A stretch of DNA of 64,000 bases. Source: Halorussus salilacus (lineage in GTDB: Archaea; Halobacteriota; Halobacteria; Halobacteriales; Haladaptataceae). Where the stretch lies: NCBI RefSeq assembly GCF_024138125.1, contig NZ_CP099993.1:1426001-1490000 (forward strand), read 5' to 3'. Below are positions 34,996-43,452 of this stretch, one piece after another. Under the pieces are notes generated by a model. That model had not been told where the DNA came from, made no database searches, and saw nothing but the letters and a program-made list of their open reading frames with translations. The translations under genes were made by a program, and so were the position numbers. Position 1 is the stretch's first letter; the number at the start of each line of letters is the position of its first letter.

Positions 34996-36129
34996 ATGGC
35001 AGACGACCCCGAGGAGGGTATGCTCTCGTGGGACGAGTCCGTGTTCCGCGACGAACACGTCTTCGAGATTGACTACGTCCCCGAGACGTTCGCCCACCGG
35101 GAGAGCCAGATGCAGAACCTCAAGTACGCGCTCCGCCCGGCCGCCCGGGGGTCGCGGCCGCTGAACGTCATCTCGCGCGGCCCGCCCGGCACCGGCAAGA
35201 CCACCGCGGTCCAGAAGCTGTTCGGCGAGCTGTCGGCCCAGACCGACGTGCGGACGGTCCGAGTCAACTGTCAGGTCGACTCGACGCGCTACTCGGTGTT
35301 TTCGCGGGTGTTCGAGGGCATCTTCGAGTACGAACCCCCCTCCTCGGGCATCTCGTTCAAGAAGCTGTTCCGCCAGATAACCGAGAAGCTGGTCGATGAC
35401 GACGAGGTGCTGGTGGTCGCGCTCGACGACGTGAACTACCTCTTCTACGAGGGCGAGGCCTCCGACACCCTCTACTCGCTTCTGCGGGCCCACGAGGCCC
35501 ACAGCGGCGCGAAGATCGGCGTCATCGTGGTCTCCTCGGACCTCAACCTCGACGTCATCGAGGAGCTCGACGGCCGAGTCCAGAGCGTGTTCCGGCCGGA
35601 GGAGGTGTACTTCCCGGTGTACGACCCCGAGGAGATCGTCGACATCCTCGGCGAGCGCGTCGACCGGGGGTTCCACGAGGGCGTCGTCTCCGCGGATATC
35701 CTCGACAGGGTCGCGGAACTCACCGCCGAGAGCGGCGACCTCCGGGTCGGCATCGACCTGCTCCGGCGCGCGGGCCTGAACGCCGAGATGCGCGCCAGCC
35801 GGACCGTGAGCATGGAGGACGTCGAGCAGGCCTACGAGAAGTCGAAGTACGTCCACCTCAGCCACAGCCTCCGGGCGCTCAACGACAGCGAGATAGAACT
35901 GCTGGAGGTCATCGCCGAACACGACGGCGAGCGCGCGGGCGAGGTGTACGACGCCTTCCACGACCGGACCGGGCTTGGCTACACCCGCTACTCCGAGATA
36001 ATCAACAAGCTCGACCAGCTAGACATCATCGACGCGACTTACACCAACGTCGAGGGCAGAGGGCGGTCCCGCCAGCTGTCGTTGCGGTACGAACCCGACG
36101 CCGTGCTGAACCGGCTCGAAGGGAAGTAG
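34996..36129 (+). CDS. orc: Orc1/Cdc6 family replication initiator
   Basis: A 377-residue AAA+ protein of the archaeal Orc1/Cdc6 family. Walker A GPPGTGKTT is at residues 62-70, Walker B is VVALDDVNYLF (Asp-Asp rather than Asp-Glu), sensor-1 VIVVSSDLNLDVIEELDGRVQS, sensor-2 SGDLRVGIDLLRRAG, and a C-terminal winged helix (about 290-370: LNDSEIELLEVIAEHDGERAGEVYDAFHDR). Haloarchaea carry many paralogues, only some of which act at an origin. No origin boxes are visible next to this one, so it may be a non-origin or dispersed paralogue. The ATG at 34996 begins MADDPEEGMLSWDESVF, the familiar start of this subgroup. Confidence 0.9.
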   Translation: MADDPEEGMLSWDESVFRDEHVFEIDYVPETFAHRESQMQNLKYALRPAARGSRPLNVISRGPPGTGKTTAVQKLFGELSAQTDVRTVRVNCQVDSTRYSVFSRVFEGIFEYEPPSSGISFKKLFRQITEKLVDDDEVLVVALDDVNYLFYEGEASDTLYSLLRAHEAHSGAKIGVIVVSSDLNLDVIEELDGRVQSVFRPEEVYFPVYDPEEIVDILGERVDRGFHEGVVSADILDRVAELTAESGDLRVGIDLLRRAGLNAEMRASRTVSMEDVEQAYEKSKYVHLSHSLRALNDSEIELLEVIAEHDGERAGEVYDAFHDRTGLGYTRYSEIINKLDQLDIIDATYTNVEGRGRSRQLSLRYEPDAVLNRLEGK

Positions 36130-36152
36130 GGCCAGATTCCGGCGCGTAGCGT

Positions 36153-37109
36153 TCAGGCGCTCTGGCGTAGCATCTGGACCAGTTCGGCGAGCGTCCCGGA
36201 GCTACCGAAGTCCTCGACCACGGATTCGCCGTCCCGGGTGACGCTCTCCATCGTGGCCTCGTATCTCGTGTTTCGCATCGCCTCGACCGTGTTGGCGACC
36301 GTGACGCCCGAGTCGGCCATCGTCGTGCCGACGGCGTCGAGGGTCAGCGCGCCCTTGGCGGCCAGCCGTCGCATGCGCTCGAAGGCGGCGCGATGGGGTT
36401 CGCCGCCCTCCTCGGGCGGCCGGAAGGTCGTGTTCAGGTTCTCGAAGGTGAGCGTTCCCCCCGACCCCTCGATGGTCCCGCCGTCGGACGTGACCGACAG
36501 CCCGTTCGAGAACGGTTCGGCCACCACCTCCTCGGCGGTCACGACGACGCCGCCCCGCTGGAGCGCCACGGTGTCGAACTGGGCCGCTCCGAGTTCGACC
36601 TCCTCGCCCGTCGCGAACGCGGCCCAGTTCGCGGGGGTGACGTCCCCGACCGTTCCGGTCGCGGTGACCTCCTCGACCAGCGTCCCCGTGTCGGTGGAGA
36701 CAGTCCCGATTCGGACACCCATCGGAGTACTCGGGTCCACCTCCGCAGCGGCGAGCCCCGAGAGGAGCGGCGACAGCGACCGCTCGTCGTACGACGCCGC
36801 CATCGCGTCCCGGACCGCCGCGAAGGTCTCGGCGCTGACGTTCTCGACCGCGACGACAGCGCCGCTGAGCGCCACTTCGCGGCTTCCGTTCGAGAAGACC
36901 CACTCGCGCCCCTCGAACACCGCGGCACCCTCGTCGTAGTAGAACGACGCGCTTCCGATATAGAGACTTACGCCGCCCAACTCCAGCGTCGCGTCCTCTA
37001 GCGTGATGGGGTCGGTCTGGGCGGTCGCGTCGGTGTCTGCGCTCGACAGGCCGGGGACGCCAGCGAGCGAAATCGTTGCGGTCGCGAGTAGCATTTCTCG
37101 GCGCTTCAT
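36153..37109 (-). CDS. Exported protein of unknown function
   Basis: A 318-residue protein with an export signal MKRREMLLATATISLAGVPGLSSADT; the RR pair and following hydrophobic stretch suit the Tat route, though the consensus is imperfect. The mature protein is acidic, with repetitive beta-like segments such as EGREWVFSNGSREVALSGAVVAVENV and TLEGSGG-type turns. It contains no Cys and no recognised domain. The ATG at 37109 places the twin Arg at positions 3-4. It faces the orc gene convergently (23-bp gap). Confidence 0.72.
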   Translation of the reverse strand: MKRREMLLATATISLAGVPGLSSADTDATAQTDPITLEDATLELGGVSLYIGSASFYYDEGAAVFEGREWVFSNGSREVALSGAVVAVENVSAETFAAVRDAMAASYDERSLSPLLSGLAAAEVDPSTPMGVRIGTVSTDTGTLVEEVTATGTVGDVTPANWAAFATGEEVELGAAQFDTVALQRGGVVVTAEEVVAEPFSNGLSVTSDGGTIEGSGGTLTFENLNTTFRPPEEGGEPHRAAFERMRRLAAKGALTLDAVGTTMADSGVTVANTVEAMRNTRYEATMESVTRDGESVVEDFGSSGTLAELVQMLRQSA

Positions 37110-37286
37110 GGTTCTCACGACGGATTGTATACTGTTGCTTGGATAAATCGGAGATACCGTTTGAACCGTTCAGGCGTATAATCCGGGCCTGTGACGGCCG
37201 TAACGGGGGTTCGAGTTGCGGGGACGACTCGCCCGCACCGAGTCGACGCCCGGCCGCCGCCGGTCGATAAGGTAGAGTTATATCGA

Positions 37287-37324
37287 CCGGTCGGCGGCGT
37301 AAGCGCGCTTACGCCGCCGACCGG
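37287..37324. repeat. 38-bp perfect palindrome (19-bp arms, no spacer)
   Basis: Bases 37287-37305 are exactly complementary to 37306-37324, centred on GCG|CGC. It is directly followed by degenerate repeats of a related G+C-rich sequence. Confidence 0.88.
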
Positions 37325-37410
37325 CGCGGTGCGAAGTCTCAGGGGAGCGGCGCGGCGCGGAGTCTCGGCCGACCGGCGCGAAGTCTCGGCAGGGCGGCGC
37401 GGAGTCCCGG
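37325..37410. repeat. Four degenerate 20-25 bp repeats (CGGCGCGRAGTCTCGG)
   Basis: The core CGGCGCG..GAAGTCTC or GGAGTCTC/GGAGTCCC recurs four times between about 37323 and 37410, with spacing of roughly 20-26 bp. Copies end in CAGG, CGG, CGGC and CGGG. It looks like a decayed minisatellite. Confidence 0.55.
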
Positions 37411-37438
37411 GTGACTCGTGAGGGGCGAACCCACGGAG

Positions 37439-38680
37439 TCACTCGTAGCGCAACGCGTCGATGGGGTCGGTCCGGGCGGCGTTCCACGCCGGGTACAGCC
37501 CCGACACCGCGCCGACCGCCATCCCCACGCCCACCGCGATGGCGAACCACTCCAGCGGGAAGACCAGTTCGAGCCCGATGTACTCGGCGGCCGCGTACGC
37601 CCCGAGGATGCCGACCGGAGTCCCGACGATGGCCCCGAGCGCGCCCAGCATGACCGCCTCCAGCAGGAACAGCTGGAGCACGTCGCGCTTCTGCGCGCCG
37701 ACCGCCTTCATGATGCCGATTTCCCGGGTGCGCTCGGTGACCGAGACCAGCATGATGTTGGCGATGCCGATGGAGCCGACGACGAGCGAGATGACCGCGA
37801 TCCCGGTCACGAAGTTGGTGAGAGTGGTCAGCAGCTCTTCGAGTCGGTCGACGAGGTCCTGGTCGGTCTCGACCGAGAACGCGTAGTCGCCGGGCGCGAG
37901 CGTCGCGGCGTCCGAGCGGTTGGTGAGGTACGCCCGGGTCGACGCCTGAACGTCCGAGACCGCGCCGAAGTCCTCGGCGACGATGGTCACGGTCGGGTAG
38001 ACGCGCTGGGACCGGCCGGTCTCGGGGCTCTCGATGGTGGTGTCGTAGAACGGGTCGGTCGGCACGAACACCAGCGGCTGGGAGTCCAGCCCCTCGAAGG
38101 GGCCGCCCGACGTCGAGGCGTTGAGCAGGCCGACGACCGTCGCGTTCACCGACTCCCCGGACGCGAGTCGGACGGTGACCTCGTCGCCGACGGTCGCCTG
38201 CGTCTCGAACAGCCTCGCGGCGCGCTCGTTCAGCACGACCTCGCGCTGGCCCGGCTCGAAGCCGCGCCCGGCGACGAACTCGCCGGAGTCGAAGTACTCC
38301 GGTGAGGTGGCGATCACCTGACGCTGGGCGACCGTGTCGCCGCCCGACGAGACCGCAGCGGTGGGTACCACCCCCCGCGGGACGACCGCCGAGACGCCCG
38401 GTAGGTCTCGGAGTTCGGCGAGGTCGCGCTCGGTGAACACCGGCTGTGCGCCCGCGCCCGGCGCGCCGTCCTCGCCCTCGGGGCCCGCCCAGACGTAGAC
38501 GTTGGGCGTGCGCTCGCCGCCGACCTGCCCGAGCACGTCGGCCCGGAGGCTGGTCCCGAGCGTGACGAAGGTGATGACCGCCGCGACGCCGATGACGACC
38601 CCGAGCGTGGTCAGCGTCGACCGGAGCTTGTGACTCCGGATGGCGCGCCCGCTGAGCCGCAGGCTCTCGAAGAGGTCCAT
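37439..38680 (-). CDS. ABC transporter permease, MacB/FtsX type
   Basis: A 413-residue permease: one helix near residues 20-45 (LRSTLTTLGVVIGVAAVITFVTLG), a large external domain (about 46-280) of the MacB_PCD type, and three C-terminal helices in the FtsX domain (about 285-405) with the conserved GIMKAVGAQKRDVLQLFLLEA cytoplasmic loop. The pair resembles lipoprotein-release or mechanotransmission exporters (LolCDE/MacB) rather than importers. Its ATG overlaps the TGA of the upstream ATPase gene (ATGA at 38677-38680), so translation is coupled. The acidic, Gly-rich external domain contains N-glycosylation sequons. Substrate unknown. Confidence 0.9.
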   Translation of the reverse strand: MDLFESLRLSGRAIRSHKLRSTLTTLGVVIGVAAVITFVTLGTSLRADVLGQVGGERTPNVYVWAGPEGEDGAPGAGAQPVFTERDLAELRDLPGVSAVVPRGVVPTAAVSSGGDTVAQRQVIATSPEYFDSGEFVAGRGFEPGQREVVLNERAARLFETQATVGDEVTVRLASGESVNATVVGLLNASTSGGPFEGLDSQPLVFVPTDPFYDTTIESPETGRSQRVYPTVTIVAEDFGAVSDVQASTRAYLTNRSDAATLAPGDYAFSVETDQDLVDRLEELLTTLTNFVTGIAVISLVVGSIGIANIMLVSVTERTREIGIMKAVGAQKRDVLQLFLLEAVMLGALGAIVGTPVGILGAYAAAEYIGLELVFPLEWFAIAVGVGMAVGAVSGLYPAWNAARTDPIDALRYE

Positions 38681-39438
38681 CAGACGGTGTCGGTCTCGAC
38701 CCGCCGGGGCGATTCGATCTCCTCTACGTCCTCTATCGTGCCGTCGAGGACGTGGATGACGCGCTGGGCGTGTTCGGCGATGTGGCGCTCGTGGGTCACC
38801 ATCAGGACGGTGTGGCCGTCGTCGTGGAGGCGCTGGAACAGCCCCATGATCTGGCGGCCCGTCTCGCTGTCCAAGTTCCCGGTCGGCTCGTCGGCGAGGA
38901 TGATGGCGGGGTCGGTCACCAGTGCGCGGGCGATGGCGACCCGCTGGCGCTGGCCGCCCGAGAGTTCGTTCGGGCGGTGGCCGGTCCGGTTGCCGAGTCC
39001 GACGTCGTCGAGGCGCTCCTCGGCTATCTCGCGCCGGTCGCTCCGCGAGACGCCCTGGAAGACCAGCGGGAGCGCGACGTTCTCTGCGGCGGTCAGCTTG
39101 GGCATGAGGTTGAACGTCTGGAAGACGAAACCGATCTCGTCGCCCCGGACTCGCGTCCGCTCGCGGTCCGAGAGGCCGGTGACCTCCGTGCCGTTGACGA
39201 ACACCTCGCCGTCGGTCGCGGTGTCGAGACACCCGATGAGATTGAGGAGGGTGGACTTGCCCGACCCGCTCGGCCCCATCACGGCGGTGTACGACCCTCG
39301 GGGAATCGAGAGCGAGACGCCGTCGAGCGCGTGGACGGGCTCGCCCAGAAGGTAGGTCTTGCGCACGTCGCGGAGCGCCACGGCGTCCTCGCGGTCGGTC
39401 GACGCGTCGGACTCGGCGTCCGAGTGGCTGGCGGCCAT
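38680..39438 (-). CDS. ABC transporter ATP-binding protein, LolD/MacB type
   Basis: A 252-residue ATPase with Walker [11 protein letters not shown]-loop FVFQTFNLM, signature [15 protein letters not shown], Walker [14 protein letters not shown] and switch His MVTHE. The ADEPTGNLD sequence marks the LolD/MacB/FtsE group. A Ser/Asp/Ala-rich N-terminal extension of about 20 residues precedes the domain. It is the first gene of a two-gene operon with the FtsX-type permease. The start ATG at 39438 gives [15 protein letters not shown]; longer in-frame extensions cross the opposite rpiA start and are rejected. Confidence 0.92.
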   Translation of the reverse strand: MAASHSDAESDASTDREDAVALRDVRKTYLLGEPVHALDGVSLSIPRGSYTAVMGPSGSGKSTLLNLIGCLDTATDGEVFVNGTEVTGLSDRERTRVRGDEIGFVFQTFNLMPKLTAAENVALPLVFQGVSRSDRREIAEERLDDVGLGNRTGHRPNELSGGQRQRVAIARALVTDPAIILADEPTGNLDSETGRQIMGLFQRLHDDGHTVLMVTHERHIAEHAQRVIHVLDGTIEDVEEIESPRRVETDTV

Positions 39439-39552
39439 TGTCTCACGCAGTACGCCCGGCACCGCAAAAACGGTGTTGCCCGTTGCGGGCGGAAACGGAC
39501 CGTTGTCGCCAGTTCGGTCAGGCTTTTCACGCAGGACGACGGAGGCCCGACC

Positions 39553-40239
39553 ATGAAGACGACCGGCGGAAGCGAACGGGCGAAGCGCGCGGCGGGCGAG
39601 AGCGCCGCCGACGCGGTCGAGGACGGTGCGGTGGTCGGTCTCGGGACCGGGTCGACCGCGGCCCACGCCATCCGAGCCATCGGGCGGGCGGTCGACAGCG
39701 GCCTCGACGTGCGCGGGGTTCCGACCTCCTTCCAGTCGCGAGAGCTCGCCAAGGAGGCCGGGATTCCGCTGGTCGGCCTCGACGAGGTCGACGGGATAGA
39801 CCTCGCCATCGACGGGGCCGACCAGTTCTCGGGCCCGCACCTCGTGAAGGGCGGCGGCGCTGCCCACGCCCGCGAGAAGATCGTGGACGCGACGGCCGAC
39901 CGACTGCTCGTGGTCGCCGACCCGAGCAAGGCCGCCAGACAGTTGGACCACCCGGTGCCCATCGAGGTGCTCCCGGACGCGCGGACGACCGTCGCAGACG
40001 AGGTCCGCGCGCTGGGCGGCGCGCCCACCCTCCGGTCGGCCGAGCGCAAGGACGGTCCGGTCGTGACCGACAACGGCAACCTCGTCCTCGACTGCGAGTT
40101 CGGCGGAATCGACCGACCGGCCGAACTCGCCGACGACCTCTCGGCGCTCCCCGGTGCGGTCGAACACGGACTGTTCGTCGGGATGGCCGACGAGGTCCAC
40201 GTCGGGAGCGACGACGGCGTCGAAGTCACTCGGTTCTGA
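39553..40239 (+). CDS. rpiA: Ribose-5-phosphate isomerase A
   Basis: A 228-residue enzyme that interconverts ribose-5-phosphate and ribulose-5-phosphate for nucleotide synthesis. Family motifs: [14 protein letters not shown] (phosphate loop), [21 protein letters not shown] with the catalytic Asp, and the essential Lys-Gly-Gly-Gly-A stretch [14 protein letters not shown], plus DPSK. The ATG at 39553 gives a short acidic/basic N-terminus. It is divergent from the ABC ATPase gene with a 114-bp spacer. Confidence 0.94.
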   Translation: MKTTGGSERAKRAAGESAADAVEDGAVVGLGTGSTAAHAIRAIGRAVDSGLDVRGVPTSFQSRELAKEAGIPLVGLDEVDGIDLAIDGADQFSGPHLVKGGGAAHAREKIVDATADRLLVVADPSKAARQLDHPVPIEVLPDARTTVADEVRALGGAPTLRSAERKDGPVVTDNGNLVLDCEFGGIDRPAELADDLSALPGAVEHGLFVGMADEVHVGSDDGVEVTRF

Positions 40240-40325
40240 CCGCGCGGGGAGCACCCGGTCGCCGGTTCGAGCCAAGCCCGCGGCTACGCGGCGTTGCGCT
40301 CGATAAAAGGGAAGTCAGTCCCGGT

Positions 40326-40493
40326 TTACAGGTCGCGGGGCTGGACGGTCTTTCGGTCGTTGGCCTCGGCGCGGCGGGCGGCCTCGTCGAGGAGCTCGTC
40401 GACGCGCTCGTCGAGGGCGTCGTAGAAGTCCGACGCCACGTTCTTGTCGTCCAGTGCGTCCTTGACAGCGGCTTTGACGATGAGGTCTGCCAT
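40326..40493 (-). CDS. DUF1931-type histone-fold small protein
   Basis: A 55-residue protein, MADLIVKAAVKDALDDKNVASDF... ending AEANDRKTVQPRDL. It matches my memory of the short haloarchaeal DUF1931 family, which adopts a histone-like helix-loop-helix; longer DUF1931 members have two histone folds. The final KTVQPRDL corresponds to the histone K-T-V-x-x-x-D motif. Whether it binds DNA is not established. The start ATG at 40493 is only 115 bp from the larB promoter on the opposite strand, and the gene converges on rpiA. Confidence 0.82.
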   Translation of the reverse strand: MADLIVKAAVKDALDDKNVASDFYDALDERVDELLDEAARRAEANDRKTVQPRDL

Positions 40494-40673
40494 ACGACTT
40501 GGTCTTTCCGCGCACCCCTAATAAAGCTTCTCAAATTACCGGATGAACCCCGGCAAGTAGCGCGGTTCACCGTCATCTACGTAGGTAGCCAAAACTTATA
40601 AATAATAGTGGGTCGTTTGGCTGCGGCTACCCGGGTCGCAGGATACGAGTACGTAGAGCCCACAGCACCCGAC

Positions 40674-41441
40674 ATGCGCGAACTACTCGAAGCGGTCGCC
40701 GCGGGAGAGGTGAGCGTCGCGGAGGCCGAATCCCGTCTCTCGGGGTACGCGACCGGTGACGCCGGGCGATTCGACGCCGCACGAGAGACCCGACGGGGCG
40801 TCCCCGAGGCCATCCTGGGCGACGCCAAGACCCCCGCGGAGGTCGCGTCGCTCGCGACCACCGCGGTCGAGACCACCGGCCGGGCCATCGCGACCCGGAC
40901 CGACGCCGACCAGCAGACCGCGGTCCGCGAGCGACTCGCCGAGGACCACCCTGACGCCGGGGTGACGGTCCACGGCCGCTCGGGCGCGGTGGTGGCCCAC
41001 GCCGACGACTTCGAGCCCCCCGACGTGGACGCGACGGTCGGCGTGGTCACCGCGGGGACCAGCGACGCGGTCCCGGCGGGCGAGGCCGCGGTCCTCGCCC
41101 GGGAGATGGGCGCGACGGTCGAGCGCGTCGACGACGTCGGCGTGGCCGCGCTGACCCGCATCGTCGACCAGCTCGACCGCCTCCGTGAGGCCGACGTGCT
41201 GGTCGTCGCCGCGGGCCGGGAGGGGGCGCTCCCGACGGTGGTCGCGGGGCTGGTGAACGCGCCCGTCATCGGCCTACCGGTCTCGACGGGGTACGGACAC
41301 GGCGGCGAGGGCGAGGCCGCGCTGTCGGGGATGCTCCAGTCCTGCACCGTGCTGTCGGCGGTCAACGTCGACGCGGGGTTCGTCGCGGGCGCGCAGGCCG
41401 GGCTCGTCGCCCGGGCCGTGGGGGACGCGCGAGAAGGGTAG
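40674..41441 (+). CDS. larB: Nickel-pincer cofactor biosynthesis protein LarB
   Basis: A 255-residue protein homologous at its C-terminus to PurE (AIR carboxylase). LarB carboxylates nicotinic acid adenine dinucleotide and hydrolyses AMP, the first step towards the nickel-pincer cofactor of lactate racemase-family enzymes. Visible features: the N-terminal helical MRELLEAVAAGEVSVAEAESRL, the catalytic-domain VGVVTAGTSDAVPAGEAA and VVVAAGREGALPTVVAGLVNAPVIGLPVSTGYG. The ATG at 40674 begins at the family start; a TATA box (CTTATAAATAAT, about 40593-40604) lies 70 nt upstream, so a leader of about 45 nt may exist. Confidence 0.9.
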   Translation: MRELLEAVAAGEVSVAEAESRLSGYATGDAGRFDAARETRRGVPEAILGDAKTPAEVASLATTAVETTGRAIATRTDADQQTAVRERLAEDHPDAGVTVHGRSGAVVAHADDFEPPDVDATVGVVTAGTSDAVPAGEAAVLAREMGATVERVDDVGVAALTRIVDQLDRLREADVLVVAAGREGALPTVVAGLVNAPVIGLPVSTGYGHGGEGEAALSGMLQSCTVLSAVNVDAGFVAGAQAGLVARAVGDAREG

Positions 41442-41624
41442 TCCCGAAGTTCTCCCGTCACAGCCCGGATTACCGCCGAGACGGCGGCAGTTTCCGTGCG
41501 ACTGACCCGGGCATTACCGAAACAAATCTTCTGTCTTCGGAAAATTGGAATCGATTTTGGGAAGCATTTTTGGTTGTGTAGGACAAACTTTTGGACGCTG
41601 GCAGTATCCCTGTCAGCTGTCAAC

Positions 41625-41780
41625 ATGCCAGAGTGTGACCACTGTGGTGCGCACGTTTCGGAGCGATTCGCGCGGGTGTTCGCCGACGCCGAGGGGCGGA
41701 TTCGGGCCTGTCCGGCCTGCTCGGCCAACGCCGGAATCGCCGAGGTTGCGCGCCAGCGCTCCAGAGAAGCGAGAGTATAG
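41625..41780 (+). CDS. Small zinc-ribbon protein
   Basis: A 51-residue protein with CDHCGAHV near the N-terminus and CPACSANAG 22 residues later, two CxxC knuckles of a zinc ribbon. Small proteins of this form are abundant in haloarchaea; a regulatory or nucleic-acid-binding role is the usual guess. I chose the ATG at 41625 because it puts the first Cys at residue 4. The upstream 180 bp are A/T-rich with TTGGTTG/TTTTGG tracts, and may include its promoter. Confidence 0.75.
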   Translation: MPECDHCGAHVSERFARVFADAEGRIRACPACSANAGIAEVARQRSREARV

Positions 41781-41841
41781 CCCACCGAACCGGGGCGGGA
41801 ACCGAAAGGGCGAAACGACCACCACACGAACCCTGTCGCCC

Positions 41842-42111
41842 GTGACCGACCACTGGGCGTACGTGATCGAGTGCGACGACGGCAGTTTCTACACCGGCTA
41901 CACGACCGACCTTGAGCGGCGAGTCCGCGAACACGACCGCGGCGAGGGCGCGAAGTACACCCGCGGGCGCACCCCGGTCGAACTCGTCCACGCCGAGCGG
42001 TTCGGCTCGAAGTCGGCGGCGATGTCCCGCGAGTACGAGATAAAACAGCTCTCGCGTGTCCAGAAGGAGCGGTTGGTCGCCGACGAGAGCGAGCGAGCGG
42101 CCGACGACTGA
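41842..42111 (+). CDS. GIY-YIG domain protein (YhbQ-like)
   Basis: An 89-residue single GIY-YIG domain: WAYVIECDDGSFYTGYTTDLERRVREHDRGEGAKYTRGRTPVELVHAERF, with the YVI...YTGYT core, Arg in ERRVREH, and the Glu in SREYEIKQLS. The catalytic residues of the family appear present, so nuclease activity is possible; bacterial YhbQ homologues act on nucleic acids. The GTG start at 41842 gives a normal length. It ends ADD-stop inside a perfect hairpin (42097-42145) shared with the convergent gene. Confidence 0.85.
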   Translation: MTDHWAYVIECDDGSFYTGYTTDLERRVREHDRGEGAKYTRGRTPVELVHAERFGSKSAAMSREYEIKQLSRVQKERLVADESERAADD

Positions 42112-42145
42112 CCGGTCGCTCGGCGACCGGTCAGTCGTCGGCCGC
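42097..42145. terminator. 23-bp hairpin spanning two convergent stop codons
   Basis: Arms 42097-42119 and 42123-42145 are exact reverse complements around TCG. Each arm encodes the last AAD-D and stop of one gene (GIY-YIG rightward, reductase leftward), so both proteins end in the same residues. It is placed to end transcription from both sides. Confidence 0.75.
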
Positions 42146-42721
42146 GGTCTCCTCGGCCTCGGCCTCGACACCCCCGGCGGTCACCTCGGGGTCGATGAAG
42201 GCGTACTTCGTGGCCTGCTCGCCGAGTTTCCGAACGCGCGCTTCGATGTCCTCGTCGACGACCTCGTCGCCCGCTATCTTGTCGCTGGCGTTCCTGATGC
42301 CGACCTGATGGGGGAGCACCCACGCGTGGACCCCGCGGGCGGTCACGCGCATGTGGTCGAGCGTGCTCCCGAACGACCCGCCGCCCGCCGAGACCAGCAG
42401 GCCGACCGTGGTGTCCTCGTACTCGTCCCACCCGCAGTAGTCGTGGACGTTGCGGAACGCCGCGGAGTACGACCCGTGGTAGACCGGACTCCCCCAGAGG
42501 ACCGAATCGGCCTCTCGAATCTCGCGCTTGAGTTCGGTCGCGGCCTCGGGTTCGGGGTCGTCGGGGTCGAACACGGGGAGGTCGTACTCGCGGACGTCGA
42601 GGAGTTCGGTCTCGGCCCCGCGTTCCGCCGCGGCGTCGAGCGCGTGGCGGAGGGCGATTCGGGTGTAACTGCCGTCGCGCATGCTCCCCGCGAGCGCGAC
42701 GACCGTGGGCGTGGGGCTCAT
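42131..42721 (-). CDS. NADPH-dependent FMN reductase family protein
   Basis: A 196-residue flavodoxin-fold protein. The N-terminal phosphate/FMN loop reads VVALAGSMRDGSYTRIALRHAL (G-S-x-R-x-x-S-x-x-x), followed by DVREYDLPVFDPDDPEPEA, and the characteristic DSVLWGSPVYHGSYSAAFRNVHDYCG and VGLLVSAGGGSFGSTLDHMR. This is the NAD(P)H:FMN oxidoreductase/azoreductase family. It may serve redox stress or flavin recycling. The start at 42721 is preferred to 42751, which would add a basic decapeptide. It ends in the shared hairpin. Confidence 0.88.
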   Translation of the reverse strand: MSPTPTVVALAGSMRDGSYTRIALRHALDAAAERGAETELLDVREYDLPVFDPDDPEPEAATELKREIREADSVLWGSPVYHGSYSAAFRNVHDYCGWDEYEDTTVGLLVSAGGGSFGSTLDHMRVTARGVHAWVLPHQVGIRNASDKIAGDEVVDEDIEARVRKLGEQATKYAFIDPEVTAGGVEAEAEETAADD

Positions 42722-42831
42722 CTTGGAGAGTCGTAGGTGACGGGCGAGCAAAACCCTTTCCGGAACCCGATTTTTGTAATAAATTCGATATCCCGCGTGG
42801 TCGCACCGTCCCGGCGCGAGGAGGGTCGGCG

Positions 42832-43452
42832 TCAGAACGGGTCGTCAGTCACGCTCGGCGCGCTCGCGTTCGCGGCAGTTTCGTTCGTGGCGGTCTCGTT
42901 CGCGGTGGTTCCGTCGCCGCCGCCGGTCTGCCACCAGTCCTCGTTCTCGAGGATCTGATCTTCCTCGTCCTCAGGGACGGGACTGGCCTCGACCTCGGTG
43001 AGACGCGGATTGTCGCCGAAGGGGGTCCACTCTCGCTCCATCTCGAACAGTTGCGGTTGGTCGCTGTCGTCGTCGGCGTCGGTCACGAATCCGAGGTCGC
43101 CGTCGTACTCACCGATTTCGGCGTCCTCCGCCACGAACAGCGGGACGGTCTCGTCGGTGTTGAGCCACCGAATCATCCGCGTGTTGTAGTCCGAGAACCA
43201 ACTGTCGTTCACGTCGCCGTAGTTGGGCGTCCACTCCACGACGTCCGAGACGAACGTGAACCGGGCCTGCGGATGAAAGTTGTCGACGAAGATGAGCGCC
43301 TTCCAGTTGTCGTCGAGGTCGAGGTCCTGTGCGGCCCCGACACCGGTTCCGAGCGCGCTCGCACCGACGGTCGCCACCGCGCTCTTCTTCAGGAACGAAC
43401 GTCGCGTCTCGTCGTCGACCAGTCGCTGTCTCGTGTCGTTGTCTCGTGTCAT
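42832..43452 (-). CDS. Tat-exported acidic protein of unknown function
   Basis: A 206-residue protein with a textbook Tat signal: ETRRSFLKKSAVATVGASALGTGVGAAQ. The mature part is acidic and compact in its middle (NWKALIFVDNFHPQARFTFVSDVVEWTPNYGDVNDSWFSDYNTRM) and ends in a Thr/Asn/Ala-rich low-complexity tail with several N-x-T sequons, likely glycosylated. No Cys or catalytic motif. I do not recognise a family. The ATG at 43452 places the twin Arg at positions 17-18. Confidence 0.78.
   Translation of the reverse strand: MTRDNDTRQRLVDDETRRSFLKKSAVATVGASALGTGVGAAQDLDLDDNWKALIFVDNFHPQARFTFVSDVVEWTPNYGDVNDSWFSDYNTRMIRWLNTDETVPLFVAEDAEIGEYDGDLGFVTDADDDSDQPQLFEMEREWTPFGDNPRLTEVEASPVPEDEEDQILENEDWWQTGGGDGTTANETATNETAANASAPSVTDDPF

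Larger units (their letters stand above)
37110..37438. other. Intergenic region with palindrome and minisatellite-like repeats
   Basis: No protein gene is supported in this 329-bp gap between the exported protein and the ABC permease. It has a 38-bp palindrome at 37287-37324 and a run of degenerate repeats from 37325 to about 37410, both listed separately. An A/T-rich TATACTGTTG near 37127 is a possible promoter for the leftward exported protein. Confidence 0.5.
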
